Part shown: positions 47,204 through 55,498 of the stretch, piece by piece | How positions within the stretch are numbered: position 1 is the stretch's first letter | Layout of the letters: the number at the start of each line of letters is the position of its first letter | Source: Streptomyces flavotricini | GTDB taxonomy: Bacteria; Actinomycetota; Actinomycetes; Streptomycetales; Streptomycetaceae | Direction of reading: 5' to 3' | Assembly: GCF_020639365.1 (NCBI RefSeq) | Contig: NZ_JAINUL010000001.1 | Location: 3,642,661 to 3,706,660, forward strand | DNA length: 64,000 nt | Program-made: the position numbers and the translations under genes | The notes under the pieces: generated by a model | Database searches by the model: none | What the model was told of the DNA's origin: nothing | Seen by the model: the letters and a program-made list of their open reading frames with translations, nothing else

Positions 47204-50200
47204 ATGCGGGACAGCCATCGCGGCGAGGCCGAGCGACTGTTGGAGCGGGCCGTCGACGAGGAGGCCCGGCGGGGGGCCCGTGCGGCGGTCGACAAGGCGG
47301 CGCTGATGGCGCGCGGCCTGGAGGCGCTGGACGCGCTCGCGGCGAGCGCGGCCGAGGAGTACGAGGCGTACGTACGGGCCCTGGACGAGGCGGGGGCCGG
47401 GGACGAGTCCCTCGGCGAGGCCTTCCGGCGCGGCAACACCTCAACGGCGCTGCTCGTGACGGCGGTTGCGGCGGCCGCTGGCGTCGGGGCGGATCTGTCG
47501 CTCGGCGTGGGGGCGGGCACGGCGCTGGCCGCCGGGGCCGTCACCGGCATCGCCGGGGCGGTGGCCACGGTCGCCAAGGTGACCGCCCTGCACCTGCCCG
47601 CCGCGAACCGCCGGGCCGGGGTGCGCGGGCGGCCCGGCGGGCCGGAGCAGCTGCGGCTGCAGTGGCTGACGGCGCTGGAGGTGCGCGGGATACGCCCGTT
47701 CCTGGAACAGCAGCGCGCGGTGGCCGCCGCGGCGCGGGCGCCCCGGCAGACCTCCCGGGCCACCGCTCCCCAGCTGCGCGGGACCGACCGCAGCGCGGAG
47801 GCCCGGCGGCGCAGCGTACTGGAGCAGTCCTTCGGCCAACTCCCTCAAGCAGCGGCCTCGTTCGCGGGCCGGCGGGCGGAGCTGACCCGGATCGCGCAGT
47901 GGGTGCAGGCGGCCCGGGCCAGTACGGAGACCCGCCCGGTGGTCGTCGTGCTGCACGGCGAGCCGGGCGTGGGGCGTACGGCGCTGGCGCTGCGGGCGGC
48001 GGACGCCCTGCGCGACCAGTTCCGCGGGGCGTGCGTGGTGGACCTGCGGGGCGGCTCGCTCAGCGGGGAGGCGCCGCTGCCGATCCGGGAGGCGCTGCTG
48101 CACCTGCTGAACCGGCTCGGCGCCCCGCGCGAGCAGCTGCTGTTCCGCGAGGGGTCCTCGGCGGAGCAGCAGGTGCGGCGCCTGGGCGAGCTGTACCACC
48201 AGCACCTCCAGGGGCTGCCGGTCACGGTGCTGCTGGACGACGCGGTGGACGCGGAGCAGGTACGGATGCTGGTGCCGGAGCGGTCGGAGAGCCTGGTGCT
48301 GGTCACGGCCCGGGAGCCGCTGGAGCTGCCCGGCCTGTCGGCCTGGGTGCACCAGCTCCCGGTGGAGCGGCTGGCGGAGGCGGAGAGCGCGGAGCTGGTG
48401 CGCTCGGGGGCCGGGGCGGCCGGATCGGCCCCGTACGAGAAGGACGGGCAGGACGGGACGGGCGGAGAGGGCGGAGAGGCGGCTCTGCGGGGGCTGCTCG
48501 CCCTCGGCTCCGGGCTCCCGCTGGCCCTGCGCGTACTGGCGCCCCTGGCTCCGCTCGGTGCGACCGGAGCGCAGGCCCCGGGTGGCCCCGACGCGCTGGA
48601 CGGCGCCCTCGCGCTGGCCTACGCGCGGCTGCCGGAGGAGCGGCGGCGGCTGCTGCGGCGGCTCACGCTCGCCGGGCGGGCGTCGCTCGGGCCGTCGGCC
48701 GCGGCGGCACTGATCGACGCGGACCGGGCGGCGGCGGGCCCGCTGCTGCGCGACCTGGCGCGGGCGGGCCTGCTGGACCACGTACGCGGCGAGCGGTACC
48801 GGATGCACGACGCGGTGCGCTCGTACGCGGCGGCGCGGCTCGCGCAGGACGAGGACCGGGCCGAGTCCTCGGCGGCGCACGGCCGGCTGATCCGCAACTA
48901 CGCACAGCTCGCAGACTCGGTGATCCGGATGGTCGACGGGAAGATGTCGACCCGTGCGAACGCGCCTTCGAAGACGAGCACGGTCGGGGGGCACGGCTTC
49001 GCCTCGCTCGACGCGGCGCTGCGCTGGCTGGACGAGGAGTCGAGCTTCATCACGGCCACGCTGCGGCACTCGGAGGACGTGGACCAGCAGGCAGTGCTGG
49101 ACCTGCTCGGCGCGCTCTGCGACTTCTGCCTGCTGCGCGGGGACCTGTACCGGCTCGGCGAGATCAACGAGCTCACGCTGGCGGTGGAGGCCGCGCGCCG
49201 GGGCGAGCCCGGCCAGGGCCGCCTGGTCCGCTCCGTGCAGTGGCGTACGGGCATCGCCGCCCGCCAGCTCGGCGAGCTGGACAAGGCCCGCACCACGCTG
49301 ACCTCGGTGGTCGACCAGTACCGGGAGGCCCACCAGGACGCCGGCGCGGGCATGGCCCTCATCTCGCTCGGCATCACCCTGCACCACCAGGGCCAGCTCC
49401 CGGAGGCCGCCGCCCGCATCCGCGAGGCGCTGGTGCTCCAGGAGCCGGAGGAGCTGGCCGGCGACCGCGCGTGGGCCCTGCACGCCCTCGCGGCGGTGGA
49501 GCGGGACCGGGCGCACCTGGCGGAGGCCGTGCAGCTGCTGGAGCGGTCCCTGGCCCTGCACCTGGAGAGCGAGAGCGTGCACGGCGAGGCGTGGGCGCAC
49601 TTCCAGCTGGGGCAGGTGTACCTGCGCCTCGGCGACGTCCCGGGGGCGGAGGCGGAGCTCAAACTGGCCCTCGACCTGTACGGGCGCACCCGCGACGAGC
49701 GCGGCCAGGCCTGGGCGCTGACCCAGCTGGGCCGCGCCCGGGTCGTCGACGGGGACCCGGGGCCCGCGGTGGAGCGGCTGCGGGAGGCGCTGGCCCGGCA
49801 CCGGGAGCAGGAGGACGCGCGCGGCGAGGCCTGGTCGCTGTACTACCTCGGGCAGGCGCTGGAGGAGGGCGGCGAGCGTGATCAGGCGGTGCGGGAGCTG
49901 GAGCGGGCCCGCACGATGTTCTCGCGGATGCGGGACGTGTACGGGCTGGCGCACGCCCGGCACCACTCGGGCCGGGTCACCCGCGACCAGCGGGCGGCGC
50001 AGACGGGGAACCTGCGCAACTCCGGGTTCGCCCGGCAGCTGCTGATGGACGCCCGGGCGGACTTCCGGCGGATCGGGCTGGCGCACGGGGAGGCGTGGAC
50101 CTGCCTGGAGCTCGCGGTGATCGACGCGGGCAACGGCCGGGTGTCACAGGCGCTGGGCCTGTGCGAGGAGGCGGCCCGGCTGTTCATCTCGTACGGGGAC

Positions 50201-50488
50201 CGGCGCGGGGAGGACTGGGCGCGCTTCCTGCGCTGCACGCTGCTGCCGTACGCGCTCCCGGGCGCGGGCGCGGACGAGGCCCGGGCGGATCTGGCCCGGC
50301 TGGCCGCGGCGCCTCACGCGATGCGGGACGGGCGGCTGGAGGACGGCCTGGACGCCTACGCGGTGGTGCTGGGGCGCGGGGTGGACCCGGCGGAGGGCTG
50401 GCAGGCGTGGCGGCTCGGACTGGTCCCGAACCTGCGCTCGCGGGAGATCATGGGCGTCCCGATGCCGCCCGCCCCGCCGGTGCGCTGA
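47204..50488 (+). CDS. Large STAND protein: membrane-hairpin, NB-ARC and TPR
   Basis: 1094 residues. An N-terminal helical region with YEAYVRALDEAGAGDESLGEAFRRGN precedes a hydrophobic hairpin (about 78-130) that may insert in the membrane. The NB-ARC ATPase starts around 215: FAGRRAELTRIAQW, then Walker A LHGEPGVGRTALAL, where the usual Lys is Arg258, Walker B VTVLLDDAVD, and LVTAREPLELPGL. The C-terminal half (about 560-1060) is TPR repeats. STAND proteins switch from closed to oligomeric states on ligand sensing. ATG 47204 has GAGGGGG at correct spacing; ATG 47198 and TTG 47189 are less likely. Role unknown; regulatory or defence-like are both possible. Confidence 0.85.
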   Translation: MRDSHRGEAERLLERAVDEEARRGARAAVDKAALMARGLEALDALAASAAEEYEAYVRALDEAGAGDESLGEAFRRGNTSTALLVTAVAAAAGVGADLSLGVGAGTALAAGAVTGIAGAVATVAKVTALHLPAANRRAGVRGRPGGPEQLRLQWLTALEVRGIRPFLEQQRAVAAAARAPRQTSRATAPQLRGTDRSAEARRRSVLEQSFGQLPQAAASFAGRRAELTRIAQWVQAARASTETRPVVVVLHGEPGVGRTALALRAADALRDQFRGACVVDLRGGSLSGEAPLPIREALLHLLNRLGAPREQLLFREGSSAEQQVRRLGELYHQHLQGLPVTVLLDDAVDAEQVRMLVPERSESLVLVTAREPLELPGLSAWVHQLPVERLAEAESAELVRSGAGAAGSAPYEKDGQDGTGGEGGEAALRGLLALGSGLPLALRVLAPLAPLGATGAQAPGGPDALDGALALAYARLPEERRRLLRRLTLAGRASLGPSAAAALIDADRAAAGPLLRDLARAGLLDHVRGERYRMHDAVRSYAAARLAQDEDRAESSAAHGRLIRNYAQLADSVIRMVDGKMSTRANAPSKTSTVGGHGFASLDAALRWLDEESSFITATLRHSEDVDQQAVLDLLGALCDFCLLRGDLYRLGEINELTLAVEAARRGEPGQGRLVRSVQWRTGIAARQLGELDKARTTLTSVVDQYREAHQDAGAGMALISLGITLHHQGQLPEAAARIREALVLQEPEELAGDRAWALHALAAVERDRAHLAEAVQLLERSLALHLESESVHGEAWAHFQLGQVYLRLGDVPGAEAELKLALDLYGRTRDERGQAWALTQLGRARVVDGDPGPAVERLREALARHREQEDARGEAWSLYYLGQALEEGGERDQAVRELERARTMFSRMRDVYGLAHARHHSGRVTRDQRAAQTGNLRNSGFARQLLMDARADFRRIGLAHGEAWTCLELAVIDAGNGRVSQALGLCEEAARLFISYGDRRGEDWARFLRCTLLPYALPGAGADEARADLARLAAAPHAMRDGRLEDGLDAYAVVLGRGVDPAEGWQAWRLGLVPNLRSREIMGVPMPPAPPVR

Positions 50489-50555
50489 CGCAGTGGGCCG
50501 GCCGTGCGGCTGCGCGGGCCGAAGGCGGCCGGCGGCCGTACGGACCCGCCCGCCG

Positions 50556-50600
50556 CGGATCGGCCCGACCCGGATCGGCCCGACGCGGATCGGCCCTACG
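50556..50600. repeat. 15-bp tandem repeat, three copies
   Basis: CGGATCGGCCCGACC, CGGATCGGCCCGACG and CGGATCGGCCCTACG follow one another directly at 50556, 50571 and 50586. They lie in the gap between the STAND gene and the convergent small membrane-protein gene. Two substitutions separate the copies. Confidence 0.85.
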
Positions 50601-50716
50601 GGCGAGGGGCGGAGCCGTGGGCAGCGCGCTCTCGCCGCCCCGCCCGCGGCACGGGCGGGCGGTGGGGCGGCGCCCGCAGCCCGGGCGCGAGGAGCGCTCC
50701 GCCGGTGGAACGGCTC

Positions 50717-50947
50717 CTACGGGGCCTTCTCCGCCGCCGGGGCGGCGGCCGCCGCCCCCGTCTCCGGGGCCTCCTGGAAGTCGACCCGGCCCATGTGCCG
50801 GCTCATCGACTTCATCAGGCCCCACACCGCGAGGGCGAGGGCCGCGAACACGATGAAGCCCAGGACTCCGGGGGTCACCTTGTTCTTGTCGAAGGTGTCA
50901 CCCGCGAGCGGAAGGAGCTCGGTCAGTGCTGCGTGCGTAGCGCTCAT
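50717..50947 (-). CDS. Small single-helix membrane protein beside mca
   Basis: 76 residues: a short external N-terminus, one membrane helix (VLGFIVFAALALAVWGLMKSM) and a cytoplasmic Ala/Glu-rich tail after RHMGRVDFQEAPE. It starts 2 bases after the mca stop and is surely co-transcribed. An equivalent small gene (Rv1083) follows mca in Mycobacterium tuberculosis, which supports conservation. No function assigned. Confidence 0.82.
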   Translation of the reverse strand: MSATHAALTELLPLAGDTFDKNKVTPGVLGFIVFAALALAVWGLMKSMSRHMGRVDFQEAPETGAAAAAPAAEKAP

Positions 50948-50949
50948 AG

Positions 50950-51831
50950 CTACGCATTCTCCCGGATGCCCTCGAAGAGGTCGGACTCGGGGAGGGAAGT
51001 GTCGACGAGCGACTTCGCGAGCTCGTACTCCTCCGTGGGCCAGACCTCCTTCTGGATCTCCATCGGCACGCGGAACCAGCCGCCGTCCGGGTCGATCTGC
51101 GTGGCGTGCGCGATGAGCGCCTTGTCACGGATCTCGAAGAACTCGGCGCACGGAACGTGCGTGGTCAGCGTCCGCTCGGCGCGCTCGAACTCCTTCCAGC
51201 GCTCCAGCCACTCCCCGTAGGGGGACTCCATGCCGCGCGAGAGCAGCGCCTCGTGCAGGGCCAGGGTGCGCGGCTTGTTGAAGCCCTGGTTGTAGTAGAG
51301 CTTCCGCGGCTGGTACGCCGGGCCGAACTCGGCCTCCGGGTACTTCACGGTGTCCGCGGCGCCCTCGAAGGCCACCATCGAGATCTTGTGGGTCATGATG
51401 TGGTCGGGGTGCGGGTAGCCGCCGTTCTCGTCGTACGTGGTGATGACCTGCGGCCGGAAGGCGCGGATCTTCTTCACCAGGCGGCCGGCCGCCTCGTCCA
51501 CGTCCTCCAGGGCGAAGCAGCCCTCGGGCAGCGGGGGCAGCGGGTCGCCCTCCGGCAGGCCGGAGTCGACGTAGCCCAGCCATTCCTGCTCGATGCCGAG
51601 GATCTGGCGCGCCTCGTCCATCTCCCTGGCGCGGACCTCGTGGATGTTCTCCTCGATGTACTTGTCACCCTGGAGCTTGGGGTTGAGGATCGAGCCGCGC
51701 TCACCCCCCGTGCAGGTCACCACCAGCACGGGAACCCCCTCGGACACGTACTTGGCCATGGTGGCCGCGCCCTTGCTCGACTCGTCGTCGGGGTGGGCAT
51801 GGACGGCCATCAGTCGAAGCTGCTCGGTCAA
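50950..51831 (-). CDS. mca: Mycothiol S-conjugate amidase
   Basis: A 293-residue zinc amidase cleaving mycothiol S-conjugates to mercapturic acids and GlcN-Ins in thiol-based detoxification. Zinc motif HAHPDDE (11-17) and distal HPDH in GGYPHPDHIMTHK are present, along with CTGGERGSILNP. The MshB/Mca family pattern plus a C-terminal extension (SLPESDLFEGI) favours Mca over MshB. The start is TTG 51831 with GAGG upstream; ATG 51810 would cut conserved residues. It is divergent from the DUF4307 gene. Confidence 0.93.
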   Translation of the reverse strand: MTEQLRLMAVHAHPDDESSKGAATMAKYVSEGVPVLVVTCTGGERGSILNPKLQGDKYIEENIHEVRAREMDEARQILGIEQEWLGYVDSGLPEGDPLPPLPEGCFALEDVDEAAGRLVKKIRAFRPQVITTYDENGGYPHPDHIMTHKISMVAFEGAADTVKYPEAEFGPAYQPRKLYYNQGFNKPRTLALHEALLSRGMESPYGEWLERWKEFERAERTLTTHVPCAEFFEIRDKALIAHATQIDPDGGWFRVPMEIQKEVWPTEEYELAKSLVDTSLPESDLFEGIRENA

Positions 51832-51844
51832 GACAGGATCCTCT

Positions 51845-51875
51845 TTGAGTCGTCAGGGCGTTCGCCTCCTATAGT
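51845..51875 (+). promoter_or_regulatory. Possible promoter for the DUF4307 gene
   Basis: TTGAGT (51845-51850) and TATAGT (51870-51875) are -35 and -10 candidates separated by 19 bases, which is 1-2 bases longer than ideal. The region is shared with the leftward mca gene. Confidence 0.4.
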
Positions 51876-51952
51876 GACCGAATCGGGGGGTGGAAAAATT
51901 CCGGGGCTGCCCCCGGGAATCCGGAGTCCTGCCCTCCCGAAAGGAACGATCA

Positions 51953-52381
51953 ATGAGCGCGGTGCGCGAGGGGCTGCCCGAGGGCCGCTACGGCCGATCG
52001 GCGGACGAGCGTGCGGACCGCAAGCTCAAGATCGTCGGTTCGGTGCTGGGCGTCGGGCTGCTGGGCGTGGTCGGGTGGATCGGCTGGGACTACGTCGCGG
52101 GCCAGAGCGTCAGCGCCCAGGTGATCAAGTTCCAGGTGGTCTCGGACTCCGAGGTGAAGGTGCAGCTGGAGGTGCGCAAGGACGCCGGGGTCACCGGTGT
52201 CTGCACCCTGAGCTCCCAGAACGAGGAGCACGCCGAGGTGGGCCGCGCGGACTTCACCTTCGGGCAGAAGGACACGCGCGTGGACGAAATGCTCTCGCTG
52301 AAGACCACCGGCCGGGCCACGATGATCGAGCTCGTGGGCTGCCAGGCCGCCGGCAAGGGCACCACGCCGACGGCAGGCTGA
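51953..52381 (+). CDS. DUF4307 membrane-anchored protein
   Basis: 142 residues. A cytoplasmic N-terminus (REGLPEGRYGRSADERADRKLK), one membrane helix (about 27-47) and an external beta domain with IKFQVVSDSEVKVQLEVRKDAGVTGVCTL and MIELVGCQ, whose two Cys may pair. DUF4307 is an actinobacterial family with unknown role. ATG 51953 has AAAGGA upstream. It sits between mca (divergent) and greA (same strand), as in Mycobacterium tuberculosis (Rv1081c). Confidence 0.88.
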   Translation: MSAVREGLPEGRYGRSADERADRKLKIVGSVLGVGLLGVVGWIGWDYVAGQSVSAQVIKFQVVSDSEVKVQLEVRKDAGVTGVCTLSSQNEEHAEVGRADFTFGQKDTRVDEMLSLKTTGRATMIELVGCQAAGKGTTPTAG

Positions 52382-52517
52382 GCTCTTCCCTGCTCACGGG
52401 CCCGATGACACACTTCATACACATGGTGTCCTCCCCCTTTTCTTCCCGAATTGTTAGGCTCGTGGTTTCGCCCGCCGCTGGCGGCCAAGTAGTCCCCTGT
52501 ACCGACGAGGAGCACCC

Positions 52518-53015
52518 GTGACCCAGACGAGCGAGAGCGTCACCTGGCTGACCCAGGCGGCGTACGACCAGCTGAAGGCCGAGCTGGACTACCTCTCTGG
52601 TCCCGCACGCACGGAGATCGCCACCAAGATCGCAGCCGCCCGCGAGGAGGGCGACCTGCGTGAGAACGGCGGTTACCACGCGGCCAAGGAGGAGCAGGGC
52701 AAGCAGGAGCTCCGCGTCCGCCAGCTGACGCAGCTCCTGGAGAACGCCAAGGTCGGCACCGCACCCGCCTCCGACGGCGAGGTCGCGCCCGGCACGGTCG
52801 TCAAGATCGCCTTCGACGGCGACGAGGACGACACGATGTCCTTCCTGCTCGCCTCGCGCGAATACGCGTCCTCGGACTTCGAGACCTACTCCCCGCAGTC
52901 CCCGCTGGGCACCGGCGTGATGGGCAAGAAGGTCGGCGAGAACGCCGAGTACGAGCTGCCGAACGGCAAGAAGGCCACCGTCAAGATCCTGGACGTCAAG
53001 CCCTTCACCGGCTGA
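52518..53015 (+). CDS. greA: Transcription elongation factor GreA
   Basis: A 165-residue secondary-channel factor that rescues backtracked RNA polymerase by transcript cleavage. The N-terminal coiled coil has WLTQAAYDQLKAELDYLSGPARTEIATKIAAAREEGDLRENGGYHAAKEEQG, with the acidic EGDLREN tip that coordinates catalytic Mg. The C-terminal FKBP-like domain has ASSDFETYSPQSPLGTGVMGKKVGENAEYELPNGKKATVKIL. Starts at GTG 52518 with GAGGAG upstream. A clear terminator follows. Confidence 0.95.
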   Translation: MTQTSESVTWLTQAAYDQLKAELDYLSGPARTEIATKIAAAREEGDLRENGGYHAAKEEQGKQELRVRQLTQLLENAKVGTAPASDGEVAPGTVVKIAFDGDEDDTMSFLLASREYASSDFETYSPQSPLGTGVMGKKVGENAEYELPNGKKATVKILDVKPFTG

Positions 53016-53034
53016 TCACCCCACGCGTACGGGG

Positions 53035-53066
53035 AAGCCCCCGCCGGACCGGTCCGGCGGGGGCTT
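53035..53066. terminator. greA terminator
   Basis: A perfect 32-base palindrome, AAGCCCCCGCCGGACC followed by its complement, 20 bases after the greA stop. It would fold as a 14-bp stem with a short loop and ends in TTTCCC. Confidence 0.9.
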
Positions 53067-53141
53067 TCCCGCGTCTGCGTACCTGCGCGCCCTCGCGTCT
53101 GCCCGGGTGCGTACGGACGTACGGGCGTACGGGCCCGCGGC

Positions 53142-53350
53142 CTAAGCCGTCGCGGAGCGGTACTTGCGGACCGAGAGGGTCCGGAACACCACGATGATCA
53201 GCACCGACCACAGGACCGGGGCGAGCACCGGGTGCTGCATCGGCCATGCCGCGGGGGCCTCGTACCCGGGCGGGAAGTTGCCGAACAGCTGCCGGGCCGC
53301 CTCGACGGTGGCGCTGAACGGGTGCCGGACCGGGCGGGCGGGGACGCGCC
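53142..53350 (-). pseudogene. C-terminal remnant of an ABC-2 (DrrB-type) permease
   Basis: The frame ending at 53142 reads PFSATVEAARQLFGN, then FPPGYEAPAAWPMQHP, then VLAPVLWSVLIIVVFRTLSVRKYRS. This is the usual end of drug-efflux ABC-2 permeases (NPVTxxVDAxRxLFGN...AWPxxHP...LWSxxxxxVFxPLAVRxYR). Only about 70 residues of a 250-280-residue protein remain. Upstream the frame runs into an unrelated lipoprotein gene and has no start or earlier helices. The remnant keeps good coding bias, so the break may be fairly recent. No ABC ATPase is nearby. Confidence 0.75.
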
Positions 53351-53368
53351 CGGCGTGCGGGCTGTGCG

Positions 53369-53875
53369 TCAGCCCGCGCCGAGGTAGGTCACGTTGACGG
53401 TGAGCAGGCTCTCGGTCGATTTCAGGTTGACCGTGTTCGACTGCTTCGTGCTGCCGATCAGCAGCACCCAGTCCGTCTTCTCGTAGCTCTGCGGCGCCGT
53501 CTCGCGCCAGCCGAGGTGCTTGAGCTGCTCGCCCAGCCGGGGCAGGGCCCATTCGGCCTGCTGCGTGGTCGTGACCGCGGTCCAGTCGACCACGCTCGCG
53601 TTCTTCGTCGCGTTCGCGTCGCCCGAGCCCTTCCCCTTCTCGGGGTCCAGACCCGCGGCGCGCAGCGAGGACTTGACCTCGTCGTCCACGGCGTCCCGGC
53701 CGAGCGGCGCTCCGGTGGCCTTCGGGGACGGCTTGGCCGACTGGGACGCGGCCGCCGGCTTCGGCGCCCCCGCCGCACCGGATCCGTCGGAGGACGAGCA
53801 GCCCGCGAGGGCGAGGGCCGCGGACGCGGCCAGAGCGATGACGGCCGCCGTTTGCGGTCTGACGCGAATGTGCAC
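53369..53875 (-). CDS. Putative lipoprotein
   Basis: 168 residues from GTG 53875 with GGGAG upstream. The signal sequence ends in lipobox ALAGC (Cys about 25), followed by a Ser/Pro/Ala linker and a domain of about 110 residues: LGRDAVDDEVKSSLRAAGLDPEKGKGSG, VVDWTAVTTTQQAEWALPRLGEQLKHLGWRE and SYEKTDWVLLIGSTKQ. No family recognised, though similar Streptomyces lipoproteins seem common. The C-terminus lies just before the permease remnant. Surface-located; function unknown. Confidence 0.75.
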   Translation of the reverse strand: MHIRVRPQTAAVIALAASAALALAGCSSSDGSGAAGAPKPAAASQSAKPSPKATGAPLGRDAVDDEVKSSLRAAGLDPEKGKGSGDANATKNASVVDWTAVTTTQQAEWALPRLGEQLKHLGWRETAPQSYEKTDWVLLIGSTKQSNTVNLKSTESLLTVNVTYLGAG

Positions 53876-53967
53876 CGAGAGACTCCCACCCCATGTGAAC
53901 GTGGCCGGGAGTCTCACACAAACGGCCGGATTCCGCACCCCTGTGTCACTGGCGAAGGGGACAAGAC

Positions 53968-55203
53968 CTAGCTCATCACCTTGTATCCGGCGGCGTGGAG
54001 CGAGCGCGCGACCTCGGCGCAGTGCTCCTGGCCCTTGGTCTCCAGGTGCAGCTCCACCTCCACCTCCGTGAGCCCCAGCCGCGGATCGGTCCGTACGTGG
54101 CTCACGTCCAGCACGTTCGCGTCCACCCCCGACAGCACCGCCAGGAGCCCGGCCAGAGCCCCCGGCCGGTCCGTCACGCGCAGCCGCAGCGACAGGTACC
54201 GGCCCGCCGCCGCCATGCCGTGCCGCAGGATCCGCTGGAGCAGCAGCGGGTCGATGTTCCCGCCGGACAGGACGGCCACCACCGGGCCGCCGCCCCCGTA
54301 CAGCTCGGGCCGGCTCAGCAGGGCGGCCACGGGGCTGCACCCCGCCGGTTCGACGAGGAGCTTGGCCCGCTCCAGGCAGAGCAGCAGGGCGCTGGAGAGG
54401 GCGTCCTCGGAGACCGTGCGGACGCCGTCGAGGAGGTCCCCGATGATGTGGAAGGGGATGTCGCCGGGGCGCCCCACCTTGATGCCGTCGGCCATGGTCA
54501 CCGGATTGTCGACCGACACCGGGTGCCCCACCCGCAGCGAGGGCGGGTAGGCGGCCGCGCCCTCCGCCTGCACGCCGATCACCTTCACGTCCGGCCGCAG
54601 CGCCTTCACCGCGACCGCGATGCCCGCCGCGAGGCCGCCGCCCCCGACGCCGACGAGGATCGTGCGCACCTCCGGGCACTGCTCCAGGATCTCCAGGCCG
54701 ACCGTGCCCTGGCCCGCGATGACGTCGCGGTGGTCGAACGGGTGGATGAACACCGCGCCGGTGCGGTCCGCGTACTCCTGGGCCGCCGCCAGGGTCTCGT
54801 CGACGACCTGCCCGTGCATCCGCACCTCGGCCCCGTACTCCTGCGTCGCCGCCACCTTCGGCAGCGGCGCCCCGACCGGCATGAACACCGTCGAGCGGAC
54901 GCCGAGCAGGGAGGAGGCCAGGGCCACGCCCTGCGCGTGGTTGCCGGCGCTGGCCGCGACCACGCCGGCGGCCCGCTGCTCGGGGCGCAGGCCGGCGATG
55001 CGCACGTACGCGCCGCGCAGCTTGAAGGAGCCGGTCCGCTGGAGGTTCTCGCACTTGAAGTGGACCGGGGAGCCGGTGAGGGCGGTCAGGTGCCGGCTGT
55101 TCTCCATCGGCGTGACCCGGGCGACGCCGGAGAGCATCTTCTGGGCCCCGCGGACGTCGTCGAGGATCACCTGAGGAACGGGCACGGGCACGCGGTAGTT
55201 CAT
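53968..55203 (-). CDS. ilvA: Threonine dehydratase (threonine ammonia-lyase)
   Basis: A 411-residue fold-type II PLP enzyme converting threonine to 2-oxobutyrate and ammonia. PLP Lys61 lies in RTGSFKLRGAYVRI; SAGNHAQGVALAS, VGVGGGGLAAGIAVAVK and the Ser of VLSGGNIDP follow. A C-terminal ACT-like domain (about 330-411: SLRLRVTDRPGALAGLLAVLSG) suggests allosteric control. The single short regulatory domain is like the catabolic/TdcB-type with ACT found in actinobacteria, so either isoleucine supply or threonine catabolism is possible. Confidence 0.92.
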   Translation of the reverse strand: MNYRVPVPVPQVILDDVRGAQKMLSGVARVTPMENSRHLTALTGSPVHFKCENLQRTGSFKLRGAYVRIAGLRPEQRAAGVVAASAGNHAQGVALASSLLGVRSTVFMPVGAPLPKVAATQEYGAEVRMHGQVVDETLAAAQEYADRTGAVFIHPFDHRDVIAGQGTVGLEILEQCPEVRTILVGVGGGGLAAGIAVAVKALRPDVKVIGVQAEGAAAYPPSLRVGHPVSVDNPVTMADGIKVGRPGDIPFHIIGDLLDGVRTVSEDALSSALLLCLERAKLLVEPAGCSPVAALLSRPELYGGGGPVVAVLSGGNIDPLLLQRILRHGMAAAGRYLSLRLRVTDRPGALAGLLAVLSGVDANVLDVSHVRTDPRLGLTEVEVELHLETKGQEHCAEVARSLHAAGYKVMS

Positions 55204-55260
55204 GCCGCCAGTCTCGCAGCCCCCACGGGTCACGGCTCCGGGCAGCCGACCCGGGCTCGC

Positions 55261-55323
55261 GGACCGGAGGGCCCGGGCGGACCGGAGGGCCCGGGCGGAC
55301 CGGGCGGACCGGGCGGACCGGGC
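55261..55323. repeat. 9-bp-period tandem repeat region
   Basis: GACCGGAGGGCCCGGGCG occurs twice, then GACCGGGCG three times, making a run with 9-bp period from about 55262 to 55323. It lies between the ilvA and MarR genes, which are divergent. The ilvA promoter should lie close to its right-hand start, so the repeats could affect either gene. Confidence 0.8.
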
Positions 55324-55498
55324 GCCGCAGGCCAGGGGTCCAGGGCGCACAGGGGGCGAAATCACGCCATCCGGGACGGGCCCGCCGCCTTGGTTCGTAC
55401 CGCCCGTATCAGTTCTCGTACGAGGCGTACGGGCCGCCCCACGGCCGCGTACTCTGTCCCCCAACCTTGTCGGCCCCACGCGAAGAGAGCTCACGGCC

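Noticed and set aside
47441..50086. Long frame antisense to the STAND gene
   Set aside because: Low-complexity His/Gln/Arg-rich translation; the sense frame has clear NB-ARC and TPR features.
50556..50600. Possible CRISPR array
   Set aside because: The repeats are 15 bp and directly adjacent, with no spacers and no cas genes.
53142..53921. Single 259-codon gene covering the permease tail
   Set aside because: Only the last 70 or so codons resemble a permease; the upstream part is a shadow of the lipoprotein gene in another frame.
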